DNA of 51,884 nucleotides from CAYTEO01 sp964436825. GTDB taxonomy: Bacteria > Krumholzibacteriota > Krumholzibacteriia > LZORAL124-64-63. Positions 16,235 to 23,635 of this stretch are shown here, in pieces; positions within the stretch are counted from its first letter, which is position 1; each line of letters starts with the position of its first letter. The notes under the pieces were generated by a model, which made no database searches, had not been told where the DNA came from, and saw only the letters and a program-made list of their open reading frames with translations. Location: NCBI GenBank assembly GCA_964436825.1, contig CAYTEO010000015.1, positions 1 to 51,884 on the forward strand. Reading direction: 5' to 3'. Position numbers and translations under genes: made by a program.

Positions 16235-17656
16235 TCAGTCCCGCTCCAGCAGGACGGCCTCGTGGGGAAGGCGCTCGCGGGCGCAGACGAAGAACTTGTC
16301 CACCGGGTAGCGGGCGAAGTTGCTGACACGGCTGGTGTAGATGCAGGCGACGTCGCGGATCTGGGCGCCGAAACGGCTGGGGGCGCGGCCCTCGCGGAAC
16401 AGGGAGCCCCAGAAGGGATTGGTCGCCCCCTGGATCCGGCGGCGCAGGTAGGAGCGGCGGGCCAGGCTGGCGTGGATGTACTCCTCCAGGACCTGCAGCG
16501 CCTCGGGGTCGGGGGCCGGGCGCGAGGCCAGCAGGTCGCGCTCGCTGGTCAGGTCCTCGAGGGTGTCCTCGATCTGCTCCAGCTCGCGGATCAGGTCCCG
16601 GACCGGTGCCAGGGCGGCCAGTTCCTCCTCCAGCTCGGGAACGATCATGGCGGTCCGCCAGCCGACGCTCTTCTTGCTGCGCAGGATGTCGCCGTAGGTG
16701 TGGTCGCCGAAGTAGAGGATCCGGTCGCCGATGACCCCCAGCTTCGATTCCAGGAAGAAGGCGTCGCCGCCAGTGTAGCAGTTGCCGCGGTGGTTCGGCA
16801 GCAGGGGCAACGTGTCGCGGGGGACGGGAGCGCCCTTGCCGCGGGGCAGGAAGTAGTCGGGCTTGCCGGCCGAGCAGATGATCAGGTCGAACAGCTCGGT
16901 CCAGTGCCCCCGCCCGTCGCCGAGCAGGTGGTCCATGACGGCAGCCGTGTACTCCGGCTCGGAGTTGGTCAGCAGGAAGAGCTTCTTGCCGGCCTCCCGG
17001 AAGCGGACGAGGGTCTCCTCCAGCCCGGGATCGGGGACGAAGTAGCGGTCCAGGTCCGCGACGATCAGCCGCTTCAGGGTCCCGTCCCGGTGGATCGTGT
17101 CGATGGCGTCGCGGATGTCGTCGAACAGCTGGTGGTAGCCGCCGGGCAGCAGGCCGGGCTCCCTGTCGTGCAGGTCGACCAGGGCGGCGTAGAGGGACCC
17201 CTCCGGCAGGTCGAAGAGGGTGTCGACGATCCGGTAGCGGCCGGGGCTGAGCCGGATCCGGCCCCGCTTGTACTCGCGGCGGCGCTGCTCGCGGTCCAGC
17301 CGCCGGCGGCCGTGGCGCACGCGGGCCACGTAGCCGTAGGCGTCCAGCTTGAGGATGTTGCCGTGTCGCTTGTCGATGACCAGGCCGCGCGTCACCGCGG
17401 TCCGGTCGTAGACCACGTCGCGCAACCGCTCGGGGTATCCCTTCTCGCGCACGAGCAGGTCGACCGCCAGGTCGAAACAGAGCTGCTCGAAGACCTCGGG
17501 GCGGTACAGGGCCAGGGTGTGGTCCATGTCGAAGCCGATGGCCTCGATCGTCTCCAGCCGGAGGTTCCGGTTGGTGAAGACGCGGCGCGCCGCCGGCAGG
17601 TCGCCGGTCCTGACCGCCGCCACGAGATCGGCGCTGGGTTGCGGGGGGCGTTCCAT
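16235..17656 (-). CDS. HAD-IG family 5'-nucleotidase
   Basis: A 473-residue cytosolic purine 5'-nucleotidase-like enzyme (HAD superfamily, IG subfamily). The nucleophile motif GFDMDHTLALY gives Asp43 and Asp45; motif II is LFLLTNSEP, and motif IV is ILYFGDHTYGDIL. The long cap and a helical, charged insert near 350-400 (ELEQIEDTLEDLTSERDLLA) are typical of the group, as is the overall length. It dephosphorylates nucleoside monophosphates such as IMP or GMP; the exact substrate is not evident. Start ATG at 17656 is 15 bases past the glycosyltransferase stop, so the two are probably co-transcribed. Confidence 0.9.
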   Translation of the reverse strand: MERPPQPSADLVAAVRTGDLPAARRVFTNRNLRLETIEAIGFDMDHTLALYRPEVFEQLCFDLAVDLLVREKGYPERLRDVVYDRTAVTRGLVIDKRHGNILKLDAYGYVARVRHGRRRLDREQRRREYKRGRIRLSPGRYRIVDTLFDLPEGSLYAALVDLHDREPGLLPGGYHQLFDDIRDAIDTIHRDGTLKRLIVADLDRYFVPDPGLEETLVRFREAGKKLFLLTNSEPEYTAAVMDHLLGDGRGHWTELFDLIICSAGKPDYFLPRGKGAPVPRDTLPLLPNHRGNCYTGGDAFFLESKLGVIGDRILYFGDHTYGDILRSKKSVGWRTAMIVPELEEELAALAPVRDLIRELEQIEDTLEDLTSERDLLASRPAPDPEALQVLEEYIHASLARRSYLRRRIQGATNPFWGSLFREGRAPSRFGAQIRDVACIYTSRVSNFARYPVDKFFVCARERLPHEAVLLERD

Positions 17657-17671
17657 GGGACCCGTGTTCCG

Positions 17672-19060
17672 TTAGACACTCATCGGTTCGGCATCGAGCA
17701 TTTCCTGGGTCAGTTCACCGCGCTGCTGGAAGACGGGGTACTCGGGGAAGAGAGTCTCCACCCGCTGCAACCAGGTCCGGGCGTTGTCCCGGAAGCCGAG
17801 CCGGTTCAGCAGGAGACTGCCCCTCAACCAGGCCTGCAGGTTGTGTTCGTCGAGTGTCACCGCCCGCAGGTAGCAGGCCAGGGCGCGGCGTCTCTCCCCC
17901 AGCCGCAGGGCGCAGTCGCCCTTGCCCGACCAGGCACAGGAGGTCAGCGGATCGCGCCGCAGCAACGTGTCGAAGTGGCGTTCCGCCTCCGCCGGCGCGT
18001 CGTCGACCAGCTCGAGTCGTCCAAGATAGCGCAGGGGGACCACCCAGCGCCACCGTTCCGTCGCGCCGGGGGCGGTGGCCACCAGGGGATCGAGGCAGGC
18101 GCGGGCTTCCGCCACCAGGTCCGCGGCGCCGGCACCACCCCCTCCCAGCTCCAGGTGCCGGACCAGCGCGACCGCCCTGGCCAGGGACAGTCTCTCGTCG
18201 TCGGGGAAGCGCAGCGTCGCCTCGCGCGCGATCCCCAGGGCCTCGCCGGTCCGTTCCTGCGCCAGGAGGCAGTGGACGAGCAGTTCGGCCAGCTGGGGAG
18301 CGAACGGCGGCTGCGGCGCATCGCGCCGCTCCGCCGGCGCGACGAACCGCCAGGCCCGCTCCAGCAGCTCGGTCGTGCGGGCCAGGCCGGCGACCGGCAG
18401 GACCTCGTCCTCCAGGCGGACCACCGTCTCGTCGGCCAGCCGCCAGGCGAAGAACGGCTCGTAGGGATACTCCCCGCAGGCCCGGCGCAGCAGGCGCAGG
18501 TTGCGCTGCCTGGCCCGCCGCTGGCGCGCCGGATCGGAGAGATCGTGCAGGATCTTCAGGGGAGCGTCGCGGATCTCCAGCCCCCGACCGGAGGCCCAGT
18601 TCGCCAGGGCGATCTCGACCGTGTCGTGGACCGGGTAGACGAAGCGCACGAAGGGGTGATTGCGGAACAGCCGGACCTGGCGCCGGTCGGGAAGCTGCCG
18701 CCCCGCGGCCGGTTCCGCGACGACATCCACCCTGTAGCCGGCGACCCGGGCGTCGGCGAGCAGGCGCTGGAACTCCACGGGACGGATCGGGTGGAGACGC
18801 TCGTCGGCATCCAGGACCAGGATCCAGTCCCCCCGCGCCTCGGCCAGGACGGTGTTGCGGGCCGCGGCGAAGTCGTCCTGCCAGGGAACGTCGCTGACCC
18901 GGGCGCCGTAACCCTCGGCGATCAGGCGGGTATTGTCGTCGGAGCCGGTATCACCGACGACGATCTCGTCGACGACGGCAAGGGCGGATTTGATGGTCTG
19001 TCCGATGGAGGCTTCCTCGTTGCGGGCGATGATGCAGAGAGAGACCGTGCTGCGCTTCAT
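17672..19060 (-). CDS. family 2 glycosyltransferase with C-terminal TPR region
   Basis: The 462-residue protein starts with a GT-A domain of the SunS/WaaE-like GT2 type (about 5-220): SLCIIARNEEASIGQTIKSA, VGDTGSDDNT (nucleotide binding) and VLDADERLHP (the DxD metal site). Residues 220-460 are helical repeats with TPR character (RHFDTLLRRDPLTSCAWSGKGDC, RALACYLRAVTLDEHNLQA). No membrane segment is seen, so it works in the cytoplasm on a nucleotide-sugar donor; acceptor unknown. Such GT2-TPR fusions often glycosylate peptides or surface polysaccharides. The ribosome-binding site (AGGTG) is weak. Confidence 0.86.
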   Translation of the reverse strand: MKRSTVSLCIIARNEEASIGQTIKSALAVVDEIVVGDTGSDDNTRLIAEGYGARVSDVPWQDDFAAARNTVLAEARGDWILVLDADERLHPIRPVEFQRLLADARVAGYRVDVVAEPAAGRQLPDRRQVRLFRNHPFVRFVYPVHDTVEIALANWASGRGLEIRDAPLKILHDLSDPARQRRARQRNLRLLRRACGEYPYEPFFAWRLADETVVRLEDEVLPVAGLARTTELLERAWRFVAPAERRDAPQPPFAPQLAELLVHCLLAQERTGEALGIAREATLRFPDDERLSLARAVALVRHLELGGGGAGAADLVAEARACLDPLVATAPGATERWRWVVPLRYLGRLELVDDAPAEAERHFDTLLRRDPLTSCAWSGKGDCALRLGERRRALACYLRAVTLDEHNLQAWLRGSLLLNRLGFRDNARTWLQRVETLFPEYPVFQQRGELTQEMLDAEPMSV

Positions 19061-19282
19061 GGATCAAGCACCTGCCTGCTCGGTTGTTGGGCCGCCGGAC
19101 CATTGTCGCTACCCCCTCCGTCTGGTGTATCGGCGGCGGACACCGGCGGTTGAGCGCGATCCCGCCCCGTGACCACGCGAGTCGCGGCAGGGGAAGAGGG
19201 GTTGCCGGGCCGCGGACCCTGCGCCATGATTGTCCTGCTGACAGCCACGCCCCGACCCCGGCACCACGACGACCGCGAGAAG

Positions 19283-19825
19283 ATGGAGCGAACGACGACA
19301 CGCCCCGGCAACCGCCTCTCCCTGGCCGAGATCCGGGGCCGCCCCCGGCTGCCGATCTTCGGCCTGCTGGACAGCATCCGCAGCGTCTGGAACGTGGGGT
19401 CCATGTTCCGGACCGCCGATGCGGTCAATCTGGGCGGCCTCTACCTCTGCGGGGTGACGGCCACGCCGCCGCGGCCGGACATGGAGAAGACCGCCCTGGG
19501 CGCCACCGAGACGGTCCCGTGGGACTACTGGGAGGATCCGGTGCCGCTGCTGGAGCGGCTGCGGTCAGACGGCGTCCAGGTCGTGGCCCTGGAGCAGACC
19601 CCGCACGCGGCGGACTACCTGGCGTTCCCGTACCGTTTCCCGGTCTGCTTCGTCGTCGGGCACGAGGTGCGCGGCGTCTCGCCGGCCGTGCTGGAGGCCG
19701 TCGACGCCGCCGTGGAGATCCCCATGGCGGGGGCCAAGCGCTCCCTGAACGTGGCGGTCAGCTTCGGCGTGCTGGCCTTCGAGCTGCGGCGCCGCTGGCT
19801 CGCCGCCCGGGAGGAGGGCCCGTGA
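19283..19825 (+). CDS. TrmH/SpoU-family RNA 2'-O-methyltransferase
   Basis: A 180-residue SPOUT methyltransferase that uses S-adenosylmethionine to methylate a ribose 2'-OH in tRNA or rRNA. The three SpoU motifs are present: SIRSVWNVGSMFRTADAVNL (motif 1), CFVVGHEVRGVSP (motif 2) and IPMAGAKRSLNVAVSFGVLAFEL (motif 3, usual IPMxGxxxSLNVSVA). It lacks the N-terminal substrate-binding extension of RlmB. Start is uncertain: ATG 19283 is nearest the conserved core, but ATG 19226 and GTG 19169 are in frame. It overlaps the DUF116 gene by 4 bases (GTGA). Confidence 0.88.
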   Translation: MERTTTRPGNRLSLAEIRGRPRLPIFGLLDSIRSVWNVGSMFRTADAVNLGGLYLCGVTATPPRPDMEKTALGATETVPWDYWEDPVPLLERLRSDGVQVVALEQTPHAADYLAFPYRFPVCFVVGHEVRGVSPAVLEAVDAAVEIPMAGAKRSLNVAVSFGVLAFELRRRWLAAREEGP

Positions 19826-20400
19826 GCTGGCGCTCCCCCTGGCGGCACCGCTGGGCCGTGGCGGGCCTGGAGACGGCTCGACGCCTGCTGCGGCTGCTCG
19901 GGCGGGACGAGACCCCGCTGCTGCGGGCCGTCGTCGCCGACAACAACCGCCGGGTCCACCGCTACCTGGCCGGTCGACCCGTGCGCTCGGTCCTGCTGAT
20001 CCTGCCCCGCTGCGTCAAGCGCGGCTGCTGCGAGGTCGACCGCAGCGGCACCCTCGAGCCGTGTCTCGACTGCCGGCGTTGCCGGCTGGGCGACCTGGCC
20101 CGGCTGGCCCGACGCCAAGGCGTCGAGGCCCTGGTCGCCTACCGCAGCCACATCGCCTTCGCCATGGCGCGGGAGCGCCGCCCCGACCTCATCCTGGCCT
20201 CGGCGTGCGAGGACCGGCTGTTGAAGGCCCTGCGCAGCGTGCCGGAGATCCCCGCGCTGCTCTCCCCCCTGACCGGGATGCACCGGCGGTGCGTCGACGC
20301 CGACTTCGACCTGGCCTGGTTCGAGGGCGAGCTCCGCTCCCTGCTGGGCAAGCCCCGACGGGAGGAGGGCCATGTCTCGCATGCGCAGGCTGGGCTATAG
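19822..20400 (+). CDS. DUF116 family cysteine-rich protein
   Basis: A 192-residue protein of the DUF116 family. The conserved parts are SVLLILPRCVKRGCCEV (usual LLPxCL), the Cys cluster LEPCLDCRRCRLGDL, VEALVAYRSHIAF and LILASACEDRLL. The cysteines suggest metal or iron-sulfur binding; no reaction is established for the family. It begins at a GTG overlapping the TrmH stop and overlaps the UbiA gene by 29 bases, so the three genes form one coupled unit. DUF116 genes are often found beside radical-SAM or lipoate-like genes, but none is here. Confidence 0.8.
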   Translation: MSWRSPWRHRWAVAGLETARRLLRLLGRDETPLLRAVVADNNRRVHRYLAGRPVRSVLLILPRCVKRGCCEVDRSGTLEPCLDCRRCRLGDLARLARRQGVEALVAYRSHIAFAMARERRPDLILASACEDRLLKALRSVPEIPALLSPLTGMHRRCVDADFDLAWFEGELRSLLGKPRREEGHVSHAQAGL

Positions 20401-21307
20401 GCTCCTGGGCCACCGCCTGGACTATCTCCTGCTGCTGCGCCCCCGCCAGTGGCCGATCCTGACGGTCCAGCTGGCGGTCGGGGTCCTGGCCTCGCCCGCC
20501 CTGCCGTGGATCACGTGGCCCGGCGGCCGGCCGGAAAGGCTCCTGCTGGCCTGGCTGGCCTGGGTCGTCGGCCTCAACGGCGGCACCCTGGCCTACAACA
20601 GCGCCTGGGACCGGGACGAGGAGAGCATCGCCTACCTGGACGACCCGCCGCCCCCGCCGCCTGGCCTGGCCCGGTTCGCCTTGGTGCTGATGCTCGCCGG
20701 GGTCGGCGTCGCCGCCGCGGTCTCCCCCACGCTGGCCGTCCTGACCGGCTGTTGCGTCCTGCTCTCGGTCCTCTACAGCCATCCCCGGACCCGTGCCAAG
20801 GGGATCCCCGGCCTCGACCTGCTGATCAACATGGTCGGCTACGGCGGGGGAACGACCCTGGCCGGACTGGCCGTCGCCGCCGCCGCGGCCTCCGCGCCTC
20901 TGGTCCTGACCGCCGCGGACCGCTGGCTTTGCGCCGGCTTCGCCCTGCTGTTCGGTTCCTTCTACCCGCTGACCCAGATCTACCAGCTGGACGCGGACCG
21001 GCGTCGCGGCGACCGGACCCTGGCGGTGGCCCTGGGCGTCCGCCGCTCGCTGCTGCTGGCCATGCTGCTGGGAGCCGGCGCCGCCTGGTGTCTGCTCCGG
21101 GCGGGTGCCTGCTGGGGGAGCGATCTCCTGCTGCTCGGCATCGCCCTGGTGCTCTGGCTGGCCCTGCTCGTCGGGTGGCTGGGACGGGCGGGGACCATGT
21201 CCCCCGTCGACCACGCGCGAGGGATGAAGGCGGCGCTGTGGGTGTGGGCGGTGGTCGATCTGGCCGTCGTGGGAACGCGTTTCTGCGCCCCTGGGGCCGG
21301 CTGGTGA
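20372..21307 (+). CDS. UbiA-family prenyltransferase
   Basis: A 311-residue integral membrane protein with about eight or nine transmembrane helices. The first Asp-rich region is NSAWDRDEESIAYLDDP (about 75-92), a variant of the usual NDxxDxxxD; the second is YQLDADRRRGDRTLA (about 204-218), matching the family DxxxDxxxGxxTLA. These motifs bind the prenyl diphosphate through magnesium. Members make quinones, hemes, chlorophyll tails or archaeal-type lipids; the acceptor here is not evident. A very strong GGGAGGAGG precedes the ATG at 20372, inside the end of the DUF116 gene. It converges with add, 7 bases apart. Confidence 0.85.
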   Translation: MSRMRRLGYRLLGHRLDYLLLLRPRQWPILTVQLAVGVLASPALPWITWPGGRPERLLLAWLAWVVGLNGGTLAYNSAWDRDEESIAYLDDPPPPPPGLARFALVLMLAGVGVAAAVSPTLAVLTGCCVLLSVLYSHPRTRAKGIPGLDLLINMVGYGGGTTLAGLAVAAAAASAPLVLTAADRWLCAGFALLFGSFYPLTQIYQLDADRRRGDRTLAVALGVRRSLLLAMLLGAGAAWCLLRAGACWGSDLLLLGIALVLWLALLVGWLGRAGTMSPVDHARGMKAALWVWAVVDLAVVGTRFCAPGAGW

Positions 21308-21314
21308 GAGCGGC

Positions 21315-22409
21315 TCAGAGGTGGGCGCGCCAGCGCTTGTCGATGGCGCCGCGGTAGTGGATCCCCAGGGCGGAGAGCTCGTCCAGGACGCGGTCGATGA
21401 GCCGGGCCTTGGCCACCAGGGGCAGGAACGCGCTCTTGAACCCGTCCAGGACGATCTTGCAGACCTGGTCGACGTTCAGCTGGTAGTTCGTGACGGCCAG
21501 CTCGAACTCGTGGGTCAGGGAGGTGTTGGAGACCAGGCGGTTGTCCGTGTTGAGGGTCACCCGCAGCCCCTCGTCCAGGAAGCGCTTGATGGGATGGCTG
21601 GCCAGGTCGGGAATGGCCCGGGTCTGCAGGTTGCTGGCCAGGCAGACCTCCACCGGGATGCGATGGTCGTTGACCCACTGCATCAGGTCGGGATCCTCGG
21701 CGAGGTGGGTCCCGTGGCCGATCCGGTTGGCACCGCAGTAGTGTAGCGCCTGGTGGATCGAGGCCGGGCCGAACGCCTCCCCGGCGTGGATCGTCACCGG
21801 CAGGTTGGCGTTCAGGACGGTGTAGAAGGCCTCGATGTGGTCCTTGGCCGGGTTGTCCTTCTCGGCGCCTGCCAGATCGAAGGCGACCACGCCCCTGCCC
21901 TTCCAGCGGACGGCCAGGCGGGCCAGCTCCAGCGAGGACTCGGGAGAGATGTGCCGGATGCCGCAGATGATCTGTCCGGTGACGATCCCGTAGCGGGACC
22001 GCGCCCTGTCCAGTCCCAGCTGGACGGCCTCGACGATCTCGTCCAGCTCCAGCCCCTCGCGGGTGTGGAGCATGGGCGAGTAGCGCACCTCCAGGTAGCG
22101 GACGTTCTCCCGATGGGCGTCCTCGGCCAGTTCGAAGGCGATCCTGGTCAACTCCTCCGCCGACTGCATCAGCTGGAGGGTGATGTCGAAGACCTTGAGG
22201 TAGTCCTCCAGGCTCCGGCAGCGCTCCCCCACGACGCAGACGGCCTCCACGTCGGCATCGGTGCGGAAGTCGAACGGCAGCCCGCGGCGGGCGGCCAGCT
22301 CGCGGACGGTCGACGGGCGCAGCGACCCGTCCAGGTGGACGTGCAGTTCGCTCTTGGGCAAGGCCCGCAGCAGGGCCCGATCCGGCAGGGTGTCCGGCGC
22401 GACGTTCAT
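21315..22409 (-). CDS. add: adenosine deaminase
   Basis: Deaminates adenosine (and deoxyadenosine) to inosine. The 364-residue TIM barrel carries the zinc ligands and catalytic residues: ELHVHLDGSLRP (HxH), VTIHAGEAFGP (the HAGE motif), IGHGTHL and LNTDNRLVSNTSL. The last is the TDNR variant seen in mycobacterial-type enzymes rather than the NTDDP of enteric Add. Start is ATG 22409 with GAGGG at good spacing; an in-frame start 18 codons further up lacks a site. It is close to ahcY, which makes adenosine. An unusual perfect inverted repeat lies in its leader. Confidence 0.94.
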   Translation of the reverse strand: MNVAPDTLPDRALLRALPKSELHVHLDGSLRPSTVRELAARRGLPFDFRTDADVEAVCVVGERCRSLEDYLKVFDITLQLMQSAEELTRIAFELAEDAHRENVRYLEVRYSPMLHTREGLELDEIVEAVQLGLDRARSRYGIVTGQIICGIRHISPESSLELARLAVRWKGRGVVAFDLAGAEKDNPAKDHIEAFYTVLNANLPVTIHAGEAFGPASIHQALHYCGANRIGHGTHLAEDPDLMQWVNDHRIPVEVCLASNLQTRAIPDLASHPIKRFLDEGLRVTLNTDNRLVSNTSLTHEFELAVTNYQLNVDQVCKIVLDGFKSAFLPLVAKARLIDRVLDELSALGIHYRGAIDKRWRAHL

Positions 22410-22441
22410 GAGTTCCCTCGCGTGGCGGCCAGATAGAAGGA

Positions 22442-22476
22442 ATCCTGAGCCAGGTGTCGACACACTGGCTCAGGAT
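22442..22476 (-). repeat. perfect 12-bp inverted repeat in the add leader
   Basis: ATCCTGAGCCAG (22442-22453) and CTGGCTCAGGAT (22465-22476) pair perfectly around an 11-base centre whose first ten bases, GTGTCGACAC, are themselves a palindrome. It lies 33 bases before the add ATG. Read on the minus strand it is followed by TCCTTCTATCT, so it could be an attenuator; as DNA it could be an operator. Confidence 0.75.
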
Positions 22477-22509
22477 AGTGCAAAGCGCCGATGCGGGCGA
22501 GGTCCGTCG

Positions 22510-22538
22510 GGAACGGTGGCGACTCATTTCACCGTTCC
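22510..22538. repeat. 9-bp inverted repeat
   Basis: GGAACGGTG (22510-22518) and CACCGTTCC (22530-22538) pair perfectly around 11 bases, the same loop length as the neighbouring repeat. Function unknown. Confidence 0.6.
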
Positions 22539-22586
22539 AGCGCGATCGCGCCGCAGCCGCGAGTCATGCTGCGTCGGACCGCATCG

Positions 22587-22617
22587 ACACGCTGTCAGGC
22601 TTGCGCCTTCAGCGTGT
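22587..22617. repeat. two-part hairpin, 8 + 4 bp
   Basis: ACACGCTG (22587-22594) pairs with CAGCGTGT (22610-22617), and inside it AGGC (22597-22600) pairs with GCCT (22605-22608) around TTGC. There is no T-tract on either side, so it is not an obvious terminator. Confidence 0.6.
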
Positions 22618-22687
22618 AATGATACCCGGCCCGGAGGCGGGGATCAAGGGCACAATTCCCGCGCCGACCGTGCCGGGGCCACAACTG

Positions 22688-22717
22688 TTGGACATCATTG
22701 TGGGGAAGCTGTATATT
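22688..22717 (+). promoter_or_regulatory. sigma70-type promoter of the outer-membrane protein gene
   Basis: -35 TTGGAC (22688-22693), 18-base spacer, -10 TATATT (22712-22717), about 40 bases before the ATG at 22759. Confidence 0.65.
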
Positions 22718-22758
22718 CCAGGCGCCTTTGTCACCCCCTTCGCAGAAGGAGTGCATCC

Positions 22759-23565
22759 ATGCGTCAGGTTCAGCCGCCACTCCGGACCGTCGGCATCCTC
22801 CTGTTGAGCGGCCTCTTCCTGTTGCCGCTGGTCGGCTCCGGTTTGGCCCAGCAGACACCGGCTCTCGGCACCATCGGCACCGCGCCGGCCGACACGGGAC
22901 AGGCCGCCGCGCACGGGCGGTTGAAGCACCCCTCGCTGTTCGCCGTCTCCGCCGCGCCCAGGTTGTTGCTGCCGGTGCACATCCTCAAGGAGGAGGTCTA
23001 CGACATCAACGACCTGACCTCCTACGGCTTCGCCGTCTCCGGCGATCTGCGGATCTATCCCCTGGACCAGCTCTCCATCTCCTTCGGCGGCACCCGCGGG
23101 GGATACGACTTCCTGGACAGCAAGCCGGGCGAGATGGCCCTCATCAACAACAAGCTGCCCCCCGAGCACCAGCTCACCCCGGACGCCTACCTGCGCCTGG
23201 ACGGCGGCTACGTGATGGTCTCGGCCTACATCGGCAACGGCCTGATGCCCGAGTCGCGGCTGAACCCCTACATCACCGCGGGCGTGCTCTACATCGACTG
23301 GGCGATGCTCGACAACGGCCGCGACGGCTCGCCGCTGGTCTGGCAGGACAAGGTCATGGAGGGCACCGACTGGGGCGTGGGGGCCGGCTTCGGTACCGAG
23401 TACCGGTTGGGCCGCCGTATCTCCCTGGACCTGCAGCTGATCTGGAACTACATCCTGACCGGCGACGAGATCAAGTGGGAGGGCTTCCAGGCCGAGAACG
23501 AGAGCTTCTTCTGGACGAACACCCACATGCTGTCGTTCTCGCTGGGGATGATCTGGAACATCTAG
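22759..23565 (+). CDS. outer-membrane beta-barrel protein
   Basis: A 268-residue protein with a Sec signal peptide (TVGILLLSGLFLLPLVGSGLA, about 10-30) followed by alternating amphipathic strands typical of a small OmpW/OmpA-like barrel: LSISFGGTRGGYDFL, YVMVSAYIGNGLM, LNPYITAGVLYIDWAM, WGVGAGFGTEYRLG and ISLDLQLIWNYIL. It ends MLSFSLGMIWNI, an aromatic-capped last strand as expected for BAM recognition. Cargo or role unknown. It has its own promoter, an AGAAGGAG site before the ATG and a strong terminator after it, so it is monocistronic. Confidence 0.8.
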   Translation: MRQVQPPLRTVGILLLSGLFLLPLVGSGLAQQTPALGTIGTAPADTGQAAAHGRLKHPSLFAVSAAPRLLLPVHILKEEVYDINDLTSYGFAVSGDLRIYPLDQLSISFGGTRGGYDFLDSKPGEMALINNKLPPEHQLTPDAYLRLDGGYVMVSAYIGNGLMPESRLNPYITAGVLYIDWAMLDNGRDGSPLVWQDKVMEGTDWGVGAGFGTEYRLGRRISLDLQLIWNYILTGDEIKWEGFQAENESFFWTNTHMLSFSLGMIWNI

Positions 23566-23587
23566 CGCGTCGAGGCCCGGCATAGCT

Positions 23588-23615
23588 GACGGCCGCCCCC
23601 GTGGGGGCGGCCGTC
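23588..23615. terminator. bidirectional terminator between the outer-membrane gene and ahcY
   Basis: Perfect 13-base arms (23588-23600, 23603-23615) form a very stable GC stem 22 bases after one stop and 20 after the convergent one. On the plus strand TTCG follows. Symmetry suits termination from both sides. Confidence 0.75.
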
Positions 23616-23635
23616 TTCGCGATCGCTGCGCGGTC

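Larger units (their letters stand above)
22410..22758. other. 349-base divergent intergenic region between add and the outer-membrane gene
   Basis: No gene of protein-like composition is seen. It holds three successive inverted repeats (22442-22476, 22510-22538, 22587-22617), a 12-base palindrome GCGCGATCGCGC (22540-22551) and the outer-membrane gene promoter (22688-22717). Confidence 0.7.

Noticed and set aside
16262..19153. 963-codon open frame on the plus strand
   Set aside because: It is antisense to the 5'-nucleotidase and GT2-TPR genes, rich in Val/Gly/Gln runs with no family motif. High GC leaves long open antisense frames.
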